Shown: positions 41,808 to 49,505 of the stretch, piece by piece
How positions within the stretch are numbered: the first letter of the stretch is position 1
Layout of the letters: every line of letters begins with the position of its first letter
From: an uncultured Prevotellaceae bacterium
Lineage (GTDB): Bacteria > Bacteroidota > Bacteroidia > Bacteroidales > Bacteroidaceae
Direction: 5' to 3'
Assembly (NCBI GenBank): GCA_902771785.1
Contig: CACXYH010000037.1
Span: 1 to 50,083 of the forward strand
DNA: 50,083 nt
The notes under the pieces: model-generated
Database searches by the model: none
The model's input: only the letters and a program-made list of their open reading frames with translations
Told to the model about the DNA's origin: nothing
Position numbers and translations under genes: made by a program

Positions 41808-42764
41808 ATGACGATTATGAAAAAGATGATGTTTACCCTGATAGCCATGCTGACGATAGCAGTACAGGCTAATGCCATGTCCTACGAGCAGGCCCGCAAC
41901 GAGGCCCTGTTCCTCACCGACAAGATGGCTTACGAGCTGAACCTGTCAGATGCCCAGTACGAGGCCGTCTATGAAATAAACCTCGACTATCTGATGGGCG
42001 TCACCAGCCGCTACGATGTGTTCGGTCCCTACTGGGAGCGTCGCAATCTCGACCTGAGCTACGTGCTCTATTCGTGGCAGTGGGAAGCTCTGCGCGCAGC
42101 CGCCTATTTCTATCGTCCCCTCTACTGGGACGGAGGCTACTGGCACTTCCGCATCTACACCCGCTATCCCCATCGCGACTACTTCTATTTCGGCCGTCCC
42201 CACTTCTACGCTTCTTATCGTGGCGGACACAGCTGGCACATGAACCATGGCCGTAGCTTCTACGAGCGCCGCGTCGACCACTATCGTCCCAACGCTCATT
42301 TGGACCGCGACCGTCACGTAGGAATGCGCAACCGCTGGGAGCGTGGCGACTATCGCAGCGCCCATAACGGAAGCTCCACTCGCTACTCCGACAACGACCG
42401 CAACTATCGTCGTGACGACCGTCGCGATAACCGTGGCTTCGACAACAATAACCGCTCTCGCAGCAACGACCCTGTCTACGATAGCCGCAGCAACAACACC
42501 CCCAATAGCGGCTTTGGCAGCAATCGTCGCAGCACCGTCGGTAGCGAAAGCACTCCCTCTCGCTCAGTAGGCAGCAGCACTCCCTCTCGCTCAGTAGGCA
42601 GCAGCACTCCCTCTCGCTCAGTAGGCAGCAGCACTCCTTCTCGCTCGGTGGGCAGCAGCACTCCCTCTCGCTCAGTAGGCAGCAGCGCTCCCTCTCGTTC
42701 CTCAGGCAACAGTGGCAGCGTAAGGTCAAATGGCAACGGCCATTTCGGAGGTGCCCGCAGATAA
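41808..42764 (+). CDS. Secreted protein with aromatic/basic domain and Ser-Pro repeat tail
   Basis: The 318-residue protein has a signal peptide (MKKMMFTLIAMLTIAVQANA). A first domain (about 25-75; YEQARNEALFLTDKMAYELNLSDAQYEAVYEINLDYL) resembles helical Spy/CpxP-like folds only loosely. A Tyr/Arg/His-rich region (about 85-160) is followed by an Arg/Asn/Asp-rich segment and six copies of a 9-residue TPSRSVGSS-like repeat (about 247-300). I recognise it as a type seen in Bacteroidales but know no function. An alternative ATG three codons downstream is equally possible. The gene is monocistronic between the metallopeptidase hairpin and a strong terminator. Confidence 0.75.
   Translation: MTIMKKMMFTLIAMLTIAVQANAMSYEQARNEALFLTDKMAYELNLSDAQYEAVYEINLDYLMGVTSRYDVFGPYWERRNLDLSYVLYSWQWEALRAAAYFYRPLYWDGGYWHFRIYTRYPHRDYFYFGRPHFYASYRGGHSWHMNHGRSFYERRVDHYRPNAHLDRDRHVGMRNRWERGDYRSAHNGSSTRYSDNDRNYRRDDRRDNRGFDNNNRSRSNDPVYDSRSNNTPNSGFGSNRRSTVGSESTPSRSVGSSTPSRSVGSSTPSRSVGSSTPSRSVGSSTPSRSVGSSAPSRSSGNSGSVRSNGNGHFGGARR
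42549..42710 (+). repeat. 27-bp coding tandem repeat, 6 units
   Basis: Six units of 27 bases (starts 42549, 42576, 42603, 42630, 42657, 42684) encode 9-residue blocks of the TPSRSVGSS type. Units 1-3 are identical; the sixth is diverged. The length keeps the frame, so unit number could vary by slippage without disrupting the protein. Confidence 0.95.
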
Positions 42765-42793
42765 TATAGTTACAAACATCTCTCTCGATACTC

Positions 42794-42838
42794 AACAGCT
42801 CATTGTCTGGTTTCTGAAACCGGCAATGAGCTGTTTTT
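42794..42838 (+). terminator. Intrinsic terminator
   Basis: AACAGCTCATTG (42794-42805) pairs with CAATGAGCTGTT (42824-42835) around an inner GGTTTC/GAAACC hairpin, and a T-run closes it at 42834-42838. Confidence 0.9.
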
Positions 42839-42910
42839 ATGTTCGACAAGAAAAAGCGTATGAAAAGACAAATTTTTTGCACGATTCATGCTTCTTTCAA
42901 ATATTTTTTG

Positions 42911-42918
42911 TATCTTTG
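42911..42918 (+). promoter_or_regulatory. -7 promoter box for the capsule locus leader
   Basis: TATCTTTG fits TAnnTTTG; the leader RNA shared with copy A begins about 8 bases downstream. Confidence 0.75.
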
Positions 42919-42924
42919 CCCCCG

Positions 42925-43253
42925 ATTTCACGCCGTACTGTCTTGAGAGGCAGCGAAGGTGTGGGAGTTAAAAATTTGAGAATTAGCGTCTTACAACGCT
43001 TTGTTTTTGGACTCTTGAACGTAGGAAATTCAACGATTATCTCAAAAACATTGCAGAGTAGATGCTTCGGGTGGTATATTGCTTACCCGTCAGTGTGCAG
43101 AGGCTCGTGCAGCCTCAAGCACACTTTACGGGTGCATAATAATATATCCACGGCGTGAGCGTCATATTCTGTCTGTTTAGATAATGGGTTTCCTACGACC
43201 TAAGAGGCGGACGGGCAGAGTGAGAGTTCACGCTCTTTTTATGTCCTTAGGTC
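42925..43253 (+). ncRNA. Structured 5' leader RNA, copy B (before upxY)
   Basis: This leader shares with copy A the blocks CACGCCG, ACGCTTTGTTTTTGG (42996-43010), AAAACATTGCAGAG (43045-43058), TTTACGGG (43125-43132), GGCGTG (43152-43157) and TCTGTCTGTTTA (43168-43179). The two-part hairpin is GTGTGC (43093-43098) with GCACAC (43119-43124) and GAGGCT (43100-43105) with AGCCTC (43111-43116). CGGGT (43068-43072) pairs with ACCCG (43085-43089). It ends with a hairpin (AGAGTGA... CTCT, 43217-43236) and a T-run to 43240, a candidate intrinsic terminator 100 bases before upxY. An 8-bp stem, GACCTAAG (43197-43204) with CTTAGGTC (43246-43253), encloses it. UpxY-type proteins are known to let polymerase pass such leaders. 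Confidence 0.8.
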
Positions 43254-43337
43254 AACATCGACCATGGTTCTCATAGAGCGCTTTGCTGATTCCCCAGACA
43301 TAGATGATTGTAGTTATCACTATTTGGTTCAGGTAGT

Positions 43338-43973
43338 ATGACGCTCAGCAATCCAAGCCCATTGGCGAGTACCCGTGTTCAAGATGCGGGCACTCGTTCC
43401 TGTATTCAGCGCGAACTGCCGCCCAACACCTCAGCCGAGACCTATTTCTGGTACCCCATGTACGTCAAGTATCGCAAGGAACTGACCGTGCAGCAAGAGC
43501 TCGAGTCCAACGAGTTCCGCACCTTCATCCCCATGGAGTCTTTCGAGGTGAAGCGAGGCAGCAAAGTCTGCACCGAGCAGCGTCCCGCCGTCCACAACAT
43601 GATCTTCGTCTATTCCTATCAGAAGCGCATCACGTGGATGAAGATGTACAGCCGCCTCTGCGAACCCTTGCAGTACATGAGCCGTCCCTTTCTCGACGGC
43701 ACCACGAAGATACTCACCATCCCCCAGCGGGTCATGGAGAATTTCATCCGTGCCGCGACCCTCGACGACCCCTTAGGCCAGCGTTCCTATCTCGAGCGTC
43801 CCATCGACATTACCGATGTCGACCGCAGCATCAAGTTCGTCAGTGGCAGCTTCAAGGGCGTCGAAGGCATCCTCAAGCGCGTCGACAAGAACCGTGCCAT
43901 GATTCTCCCCCTGGCCAATGGAGTCAACATGAAAATAACCATCACCCATGCCTCCGACATTGAGTTCCTGTAG
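43338..43973 (+). CDS. upxY: UpxY family transcription antiterminator (NusG-like)
   Basis: UpxY proteins promote transcription of their own capsule operon past the leader and are often encoded first in it. The 211-residue protein has an N-terminal extension (1-34), an NGN-like domain (about 36-135; FWYPMYVKYRKELTVQQELESNEFRTFIP) and a KOW-like end (about 165-211; VSGSFKGVEGILKRVDKNRAMILPLANG). It follows leader B, which ends in a terminator-like structure, as expected for autogenous antitermination. The capsule genes from ugd onward lie 1.7 kb downstream with a toxin-antitoxin pair in between. Confidence 0.9.
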   Translation: MTLSNPSPLASTRVQDAGTRSCIQRELPPNTSAETYFWYPMYVKYRKELTVQQELESNEFRTFIPMESFEVKRGSKVCTEQRPAVHNMIFVYSYQKRITWMKMYSRLCEPLQYMSRPFLDGTTKILTIPQRVMENFIRAATLDDPLGQRSYLERPIDITDVDRSIKFVSGSFKGVEGILKRVDKNRAMILPLANGVNMKITITHASDIEFL

Positions 43974-44034
43974 TGAGAACTAACATAGTATAGTTAAAGC
44001 ACGTTAAAACGATGGAACTATGAAGATAAATGTG

Positions 44035-44042
44035 TATTTTTG
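44035..44042 (+). promoter_or_regulatory. -7 promoter box for the MNT/HEPN pair
   Basis: TATTTTTG fits TAnnTTTG and lies 25 bases before the ATG at 44068, so the pair can be read independently of upxY. Confidence 0.65.
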
Positions 44043-44067
44043 CGGTGCAATATAAAAAATAGAGACA

Positions 44068-44391
44068 ATGACGAATAAGAACAAGTCTGTGCTGAATCAA
44101 ATCCGGCGTGTTGCCCAAGCTACTGCGCCAGAAGGCAGCCTCGTACTTCTCTTTGGCTCCCGTGCTCGTGGTGAGGCAAAGAAGGGGTCAGACTGGGATA
44201 TTCTTATTGTCTTGCCTAAGCAGCAGTTACAGCAGTCGGATTATGACCAGGTAAGTTATCCTTTGGTGGAGTTGGGATGGACTCTTGGTGAACAGATTAA
44301 TCCGATTGTCTACACTAAGCAGGAATGGGAGGCCAATAGTATTACCCCATTCTATGATAATGTCCAACACGATTCCATTAGTTTGCTATAG
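44068..44391 (+). CDS. mntA: MNT-domain nucleotidyltransferase antitoxin (MntA)
   Basis: The 107-residue protein has the minimal nucleotidyltransferase motif GSX10DXD intact: G30-S31, ten residues, D42-W43-D44. In the known HEPN/MNT system MntA silences the HepT RNase by adding AMP residues to a tyrosine near its active site. The stop lies 2 bases before the start of the HEPN gene, the usual gene order, so one transcript is expected. Codon use is AT-richer than in upxY. Confidence 0.9.
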   Translation: MTNKNKSVLNQIRRVAQATAPEGSLVLLFGSRARGEAKKGSDWDILIVLPKQQLQQSDYDQVSYPLVELGWTLGEQINPIVYTKQEWEANSITPFYDNVQHDSISLL

Positions 44392-44393
44392 TC

Positions 44394-44777
44394 ATGGACG
44401 CAGCGTTGCTTGTAAAATTACAGACAGAGAAAGCGGAACGTTTTCTGCTCGAAGGCGATGACATGGTATTGCAGCAACGCTGGGATATGGCTGCTAATCG
44501 CTATTATTATGCCTGTTATCATATGGTGCATGCTGTATTCATTACACATGGCATATCCACCAAGTCTCATGATGGCACATTAACAGAGTTGGGTAAAAAC
44601 TTCATACTCACAGGTTTGCTTGACCGAAAGTTTGGCCGCTTTTATGCCCGTATGATACAGTTGCGTATGAAGGCCGATTATAACAGCGTAGCAGAAGTTA
44701 CTGAGGCAGAAGTGCTTGAGATGGCACCACTTTCTCATGATTTCGTAGATAGTCTGAAACCTCTGCTTTCAATCTAG
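44394..44777 (+). CDS. hepT: HEPN-domain RNase toxin (HepT)
   Basis: The 127-residue helical protein has the HEPN catalytic motif RX6H at R36 to H43 (R-YYYACY-H). The Tyr residues between them match the site that MntA AMPylates in characterised pairs. HepT toxins cut tRNA or mRNA and can protect against phage or stabilise the region. The presence inside a capsule locus suggests it may help keep the variable island in the population. The start codon follows the mntA stop by two bases. Confidence 0.9.
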   Translation: MDAALLVKLQTEKAERFLLEGDDMVLQQRWDMAANRYYYACYHMVHAVFITHGISTKSHDGTLTELGKNFILTGLLDRKFGRFYARMIQLRMKADYNSVAEVTEAEVLEMAPLSHDFVDSLKPLLSI

Positions 44778-44798
44778 GCCTTATCATTATCAATTTCC

Positions 44799-44908
44799 GT
44801 TTTATGGCAAATCGTGCTGCGTTTTATATCAAAACGCCTTCCATTTTGTATCAAAACGCTCGCCGTTTTATGGCAAAACGGATTGCGTTTCCATACAAAA
44901 CGCATTGA
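44799..44908. repeat. 22-bp tandem array, GTTTTATnnCAAAACG core, 5 units
   Basis: Five units in exact 22-base register start at 44799, 44821, 44843, 44865 and 44887. Each carries GTTTT or ATTTT, then a short AT-rich centre, then CAAAACG or a variant, and a variable 5-6 base tail ending in GC or CC. GTTTT and AAAAC make each core an imperfect inverted repeat. It starts about 20 bases after the hepT stop. Confidence 0.9.
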
Positions 44909-44983
44909 CAGCTTAATAAGCCACCTCTGAAGTGGAGTAACTTTCACGTTTTCATGTTTTCACATAAAAACTGTTCCCCTTGC
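44909..44983. other. Spacer between two 22-bp arrays
   Basis: Contains GTTTTCAT and GTTTTCACATAAAAAC (44948-44971), related in composition to the flanking cores but out of the 22-base register. No gene is visible. Confidence 0.5.
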
Positions 44984-45071
44984 GTTTTGGGCCAAAACGC
45001 AAGATGATTAGGCCCAAAACAGAAACCGATTAGGCCCAAAACGTACTGCGTTTTGGCCCAAAACAGATAGA
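44984..45071. repeat. 22-bp tandem array, GTTTTGGGCCAAAAC core, 4 units
   Basis: Four units in exact 22-base register start at 44984, 45006, 45028 and 45050. Units 1 and 4 carry GTTTTGGnCCAAAAC, a near-perfect palindrome; units 2 and 3 carry GATTAGGCCCAAAAC. The tails of about 7 bases vary. The array ends 4 bases before the start codon of the next gene, so it occupies its 5' untranslated region. Confidence 0.92.
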
Positions 45072-45075
45072 AAAG

Positions 45076-45573
45076 ATGAAATCAATACTATTTTCTTTCT
45101 TCCTGCTCCTCGGAGCAACAACCCTCTCAGCCCAGTCACAACCGCAATCCCAGATTGCGAAATACGCTACACATACAGTCGAAGACCTGCGCCAGCAGAT
45201 AGGTCTTGATGTTGAGATGCCCGACTATACCACAAAGAAGGTTGATGCGGACGTTATCGGCGACCACTTTGCCAAGATGCTCAACTTGCTTGTTAACAAT
45301 ATTACAGACCGGTGGTACGCACAAAAAATGTCCTCTATTCTCTCTTCTCAAGATGCTCAACTTAAATACCTTATTGTCGACAAAATAAAAGTCTTGAACA
45401 TTTCAAAAAGAGGAAATAAAATCACAGTGAAGTTAAAGACGTGGCTAATCCAGAATTCCTTTGGTATTAAAACTACAGATGTGAACTTTCATTTTATAGA
45501 TGGAATTTCTGATAACAATGATGTGAATGATTTGTTTTATCACCTAAGTAAGTATTCACATAAAAAGTATTAG
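45076..45573 (+). CDS. Secreted protein of unknown function
   Basis: The 165-residue protein has a signal peptide (ILFSFFLLLGATTLSA-QS) and a soluble region with an amphipathic helix (IAKYATHTVEDLRQQIGL) and beta strands. I recognise no family. It begins 5 bases after a 22-bp repeat array and lacks an obvious TAnnTTTG box, so expression may come from transcription through the array. The later half is AT-rich, like the following locus. Confidence 0.7.
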   Translation: MKSILFSFFLLLGATTLSAQSQPQSQIAKYATHTVEDLRQQIGLDVEMPDYTTKKVDADVIGDHFAKMLNLLVNNITDRWYAQKMSSILSSQDAQLKYLIVDKIKVLNISKRGNKITVKLKTWLIQNSFGIKTTDVNFHFIDGISDNNDVNDLFYHLSKYSHKKY

Positions 45574-45618
45574 AAACAAAGATTAAACTTGTAAAAAACA
45601 TAATGTAAAAATTCGAAG

Positions 45619-45688
45619 AGGCAGGTACTTTGTCAGGTTCTCTCAAAAAACAAAAGGTTCAATAATGCCTGATGAGAATCTGCCTTTT
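45619..45688 (+). promoter_or_regulatory. Attenuator-like leader structure before ugd
   Basis: AGGCAG (45619-45624) pairs with CTGCCT (45680-45685), followed by a T-rich end. Inside it TCAGG (45633-45637) can pair with CCTGA (45668-45672), or TTCTC (45638-45642) with GAGAA (45674-45678); these two cross and so exclude each other or form a pseudoknot. It resembles an attenuator, but no promoter box was found nearby. Confidence 0.4.
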
Positions 45689-45702
45689 AAATAATTGTTA
45701 AT

Positions 45703-47016
45703 ATGAATATAGCTATAGTAGGAACAGGCTATGTCGGCCTGGTAAGTGGTACGTGTTTTGCAGAGATGGGTGCACACGTAACGTGCGTCGATGTCGATGC
45801 ACAAAAGATAGAAAAGCTTAAAAATGGCATTATGCCCATTTACGAGCCTGGCCTGGAGGAACTGGTAAGGCGTAATGTCGGTTTCGAACGTCTGAAGTTT
45901 ACTACCGACCTCGCGGAGGTGCTTGATGACGTTGAAGTAGTGTTTTCAGCTGTGGGTACACCTCCTGATGAGGATGGCAGTGCCGACCTGAAATATGTAT
46001 TAGCAGTAGCTCGCCAGTTTGGTCAAAATATTAAGAAGTACACAATCCTGGTAACTAAATCAACAGTTCCTGTAGGAACTGCTAAGAGGGTCAAGGCTGC
46101 CATACAGGAAGAATTAGAAAAGCGCGGCGTTGATGTTCCTTTCGATATTGCAAGTAATCCAGAGTTCCTTAAGGAAGGAGCAGCTATCAAAGATTTTATG
46201 AGTCCTGATCGTGTGGTAGTAGGCACCGAGACCGATAAAGCTAAAGAGGTTATGACTCGTCTCTATCGCCCCCTGATGCTCCAGAACTTCCGAGTTATTT
46301 TTATGGATATTCCCTCTGCTGAGATGACCAAGTATGCAGCCAATGCTATGTTGGCAACTCGAATTTCGTTTATGAACGACATTGCAAACCTTTGTGAGCG
46401 AGTCGGTGCAAATGTTGACAGTGTTCGAAAGGGTATTGGTACTGATACTCGCATTGGTAATAAATTCCTCTATGCTGGTTGCGGATATGGCGGTTCCTGT
46501 TTCCCTAAGGATGTGAAAGCATTAGTCCATACCGGCATCGAAAATGATTACCACATGGAGGTTATTGAGGCTGTGGAGCGTGTCAATGAGAAACAGAAAA
46601 GCATCATCTATGATAAAATCGTCAAAACTGTAGGCGATGTGAAAGGTAAGACCATTGCAATTATTGGCTTGGCCTTCAAACCTGAAACAGATGATATGCG
46701 TGAGGCACCAGCTCTTGTTGTAATTGATAAGCTTTTTAGGGATGGAGCTACGATACGTGTATTTGACCCTGTCGCAATGGATGAATGTAAGCGTCGTATA
46801 GGCGATAATGTCACCTATTGCAAGAATATGTATGATGCATCAGATGGTGCAGATGTTTTTGCTTTGATGACTGAATGGCATCAATTTCGTCTCCCTTCTT
46901 GGAATGTCTTAAAAAAGGTAATGAGAGGAAATGTAATTGTTGATGGGCGTAACATTTATGACCGTCAAGAACTTGAAAAAATGGGTTTCTATTACACGCG
47001 AATAGGGGAAGTATAA
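45703..47016 (+). CDS. ugd: UDP-glucose 6-dehydrogenase
   Basis: Ugd oxidises UDP-glucose to UDP-glucuronate with two NAD, supplying uronic acid for capsules and exopolysaccharides. The 437-residue protein has the NAD motif GTGYVGLVSG (residues 7-16), the substrate loop GTPPDEDGSAD, EFLKEGAA, and the catalytic C266 in GCGYGGSCFPKD. The length is normal. It opens the sugar-precursor part of the capsule locus; the upstream hairpin structure may modulate it. Confidence 0.95.
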   Translation: MNIAIVGTGYVGLVSGTCFAEMGAHVTCVDVDAQKIEKLKNGIMPIYEPGLEELVRRNVGFERLKFTTDLAEVLDDVEVVFSAVGTPPDEDGSADLKYVLAVARQFGQNIKKYTILVTKSTVPVGTAKRVKAAIQEELEKRGVDVPFDIASNPEFLKEGAAIKDFMSPDRVVVGTETDKAKEVMTRLYRPLMLQNFRVIFMDIPSAEMTKYAANAMLATRISFMNDIANLCERVGANVDSVRKGIGTDTRIGNKFLYAGCGYGGSCFPKDVKALVHTGIENDYHMEVIEAVERVNEKQKSIIYDKIVKTVGDVKGKTIAIIGLAFKPETDDMREAPALVVIDKLFRDGATIRVFDPVAMDECKRRIGDNVTYCKNMYDASDGADVFALMTEWHQFRLPSWNVLKKVMRGNVIVDGRNIYDRQELEKMGFYYTRIGEV

Positions 47017-47088
47017 GTCAACGATTTTTTGATTAGTTGTTATATTTCCCAGAATTATGAAGTAACCGTATTTAATTTTTTAGTATAT

Positions 47089-48168
47089 ATGCTGAATTTT
47101 ACTGTAGGACCTGTCATGTCAAATGATAAGGTAAGAGCTATTGGTGCTGAACAAGTACCATATTTTAGAACTCAAGAATTCTCAGAAGTTATGTTTGAGA
47201 ATGAACGACTTGTTAAGAAATTTTCCAATGCAACTAAAGATAGCAAGGTTGTCTTTTTGACATGTTCGGGCTCAGGCGCCATGGAGGCTGCTATTATGAA
47301 TACTTTGAATAAGAACGACAAGGCCTTGGTTATCAATGGTGGCAGCTTTGGACAGAGATTTGTTGAGTTACTGAAACTTCATGAAATCCCTTTTACCGAA
47401 ATCAAAATGGAACATGGAAAGGCATTAAAACCAGAACATCTGGCTCCGTATGAAGGAAAGGGTTATACTGCATTCCTTTTGCAGAAGCATGAAACATCAA
47501 CTGGTGTTCATTATGACATTGATTTGGTTAGTAGCTTTTGCAAACGGAATGGCTGTTTCTTGATCGTTGACACCATTAGTAGTTTTTTAACAGATTCCTT
47601 CGATATGGAGGCATTGGGTGCTGATATTATGATTACAGGAAGTCAAAAAGCTTTGGCTTGTCCTCCAGGTATTGCAGTGATGGTTTTATCACCTTCTGCT
47701 TTAATTAGGATAGCTAATTCAAAAAGTTGCTGTCAATATTTTGACTTGAAGTTAGCACTTTGTAATCAAGAGCGCGGTCAAACTCCTTGGACACCAGCAG
47801 TCAGTGTACTCTTACAAATTAATGAACGACTTAAGGAAATCGATGCAGAAGGAGGTGTCCAGGTTGAAATCAACCATGTGGCTAGAATGGCGTCTTATTT
47901 TCGTAATAAGTTAAGAGAGTACAGACTCCCCTTTGAAATAGTTAGTGAGAGCCTAAGTAATGCTGTAACGCCATTGCATCCAACAACTCAGTCAGCTTAT
48001 GAAATATTTCTTAAACTTAAAAATGAATACGGCATATGGATTTGTCCTAATGGCGGAGATATGAAAGATACGATTTTCAGAGTTGGGCATCTTGGAGATC
48101 TAAAAGAAAAAGACTATGATAAGCTGATTAAAGCTTTTGTCGATTTGAAGAATAAGCAATTTATTTGA
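47089..48168 (+). CDS. Class V aminotransferase (AEP/alanine-glyoxylate type)
   Basis: The 359-residue PLP enzyme begins with FTVGPVMSNDKV, resembling 2-aminoethylphosphonate and alanine-glyoxylate aminotransferases; TCSGSGAMEAAIMNTL binds PLP phosphate, DTISSFLTD holds the pyridine contact, and K187 in GSQKALACPPG is the Schiff-base lysine. Within a capsule locus with cytidylyltransferase and glycerol-phosphate genes it could help make an aminated phospho-substituent, but no phosphonate genes are present in the window. The ATG at 47089 is chosen because the upstream frame has no domain. Confidence 0.85.
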   Translation: MLNFTVGPVMSNDKVRAIGAEQVPYFRTQEFSEVMFENERLVKKFSNATKDSKVVFLTCSGSGAMEAAIMNTLNKNDKALVINGGSFGQRFVELLKLHEIPFTEIKMEHGKALKPEHLAPYEGKGYTAFLLQKHETSTGVHYDIDLVSSFCKRNGCFLIVDTISSFLTDSFDMEALGADIMITGSQKALACPPGIAVMVLSPSALIRIANSKSCCQYFDLKLALCNQERGQTPWTPAVSVLLQINERLKEIDAEGGVQVEINHVARMASYFRNKLREYRLPFEIVSESLSNAVTPLHPTTQSAYEIFLKLKNEYGIWICPNGGDMKDTIFRVGHLGDLKEKDYDKLIKAFVDLKNKQFI

Positions 48169-48170
48169 TT

Positions 48171-49505
48171 ATGATAAAAGTAATAACATACGGAACATAT
48201 GATTTGCTACATTATGGGCACATTCGTCTGTTGAAGCGTGCTAAGGCTTTAGGAGATTATCTAATTGTAGGAATCACTTCTGATAGTTACGATCTTTCTA
48301 GAGGAAAAATCAATGCGCAACAATCTCTAATTCAGCGTATTGAAGCAGTTCGGGAAACTGGCTTGGCTGATGAAATTATAGTTGAAGAATATGAGGGCCA
48401 GAAAATAGATGATATTAAGCGCTATGGTGTTGATATTTTTACAGTAGGCTCTGATTGGAAGGGACATTTTGATTATTTAAAAGAATATTGTGAGGTCGTA
48501 TATTTGGAAAGAACTGAAGGAATTTCAAGCTCTGAGATTCGTTCAGAAAGACGTACGCTAAAACTTGGTATTGTTGGAGAATTACCTTTCTTGGATAAGT
48601 TTGCTCAAGAGTGTAAATATGTAAATGGGATTACAATTAGCGGTTTGTTTTCGTTTGACAATTCAAGATTGTCGGAGGAATTAAAAGCTATTTCTGTGAA
48701 TAGTCTTGATGAACTATTATTTGAAACAGATGCTTTATATGTTTTTTCATCGCCTCAATATCACTATTCTCAAATTAGAAGAGCCCTGGAAAAGAAGAAA
48801 CATGTATTGTGCGAATCTCCGTTGACTCTTAATACGAAAGAATGGGAGGAACTGAAAAATCTAGCAAAGAGAGAGAAATGTATATTGATGGATTCTCAAA
48901 AAACAGCTTATTCTACAGCGTATTATCGTTTGCTACTATTGGCGAAGAGTGGAATAATTGGTGATATTGTGTCTGTTGATGCTATCTGTACAAGCATGAC
49001 GAATTATCAAATGAGCAAGAAGGAGAATTTTCCATACATATGGAATAGCATAAACGAATGGGGCACTACAGCTCTTCTTCCTATTTTCCAATTACTTGGT
49101 ACTAGTTACAAAGAAAAAACCATAACAACAAGACTGAAAAAAGATAATCCAGAGTTCGATCTTTTTACGAAAATATCGTTCATATTTGATAACGCTGTTG
49201 CGTCACTAAAAGTTGGTCAGGGGGTGAAATCTGAGGGGGAGTTAATAATATCTGGTACAGAAGGCTATATTTATGTTCCAGCTCCATGGTGGAAAACAGA
49301 TTATTTTGAAGTTAGGTATGAAAACCCAGTAAATAACAAAAGATATTTTTATCAACTAGATGGAGAAGGAATTCGATATGAAATCGTTTCGTTTGTCAAA
49401 TCGATACAAACAGGTAAAGATTTGTCCTATATTGATGATGATATTTCTAAGGGAATTGTCCAAATTATGAGTGATTTCAGGAAAGAGAAATATATATTAA
49501 TTTAA
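48171..49505 (+). CDS. Cytidylyltransferase-Gfo/Idh oxidoreductase fusion
   Basis: In this 444-residue protein, residues 1-130 are a TagD/GCT-type nucleotidyltransferase with GTYDLLHYGHIRLLKRA (HYGH, residues 14-17) and RTEGISSSEI, the motifs that bind CTP and glycerol-3-phosphate. Residues about 135-440 form a Gfo/Idh/MocA-like NAD-dependent domain (LGIVGELPFLDKF, YVFSSPQYHYSQIRRALEKKKHVLCESPLTLN with the usual P-x-H-x-K pattern partly kept). The N-terminal half would make CDP-glycerol or a similar CDP-alditol; the C-terminal half may oxidise or reduce a sugar. The start ATG follows the aminotransferase stop by two bases. This is an uncommon domain pairing. Confidence 0.83.
   Translation: MIKVITYGTYDLLHYGHIRLLKRAKALGDYLIVGITSDSYDLSRGKINAQQSLIQRIEAVRETGLADEIIVEEYEGQKIDDIKRYGVDIFTVGSDWKGHFDYLKEYCEVVYLERTEGISSSEIRSERRTLKLGIVGELPFLDKFAQECKYVNGITISGLFSFDNSRLSEELKAISVNSLDELLFETDALYVFSSPQYHYSQIRRALEKKKHVLCESPLTLNTKEWEELKNLAKREKCILMDSQKTAYSTAYYRLLLLAKSGIIGDIVSVDAICTSMTNYQMSKKENFPYIWNSINEWGTTALLPIFQLLGTSYKEKTITTRLKKDNPEFDLFTKISFIFDNAVASLKVGQGVKSEGELIISGTEGYIYVPAPWWKTDYFEVRYENPVNNKRYFYQLDGEGIRYEIVSFVKSIQTGKDLSYIDDDISKGIVQIMSDFRKEKYILI

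Noticed and set aside
44799-45071. Repeats before the secreted protein gene as a CRISPR or attachment site
   Set aside because: Period 22 with short, partly shared tails is too short for CRISPR; no integrase is nearby.
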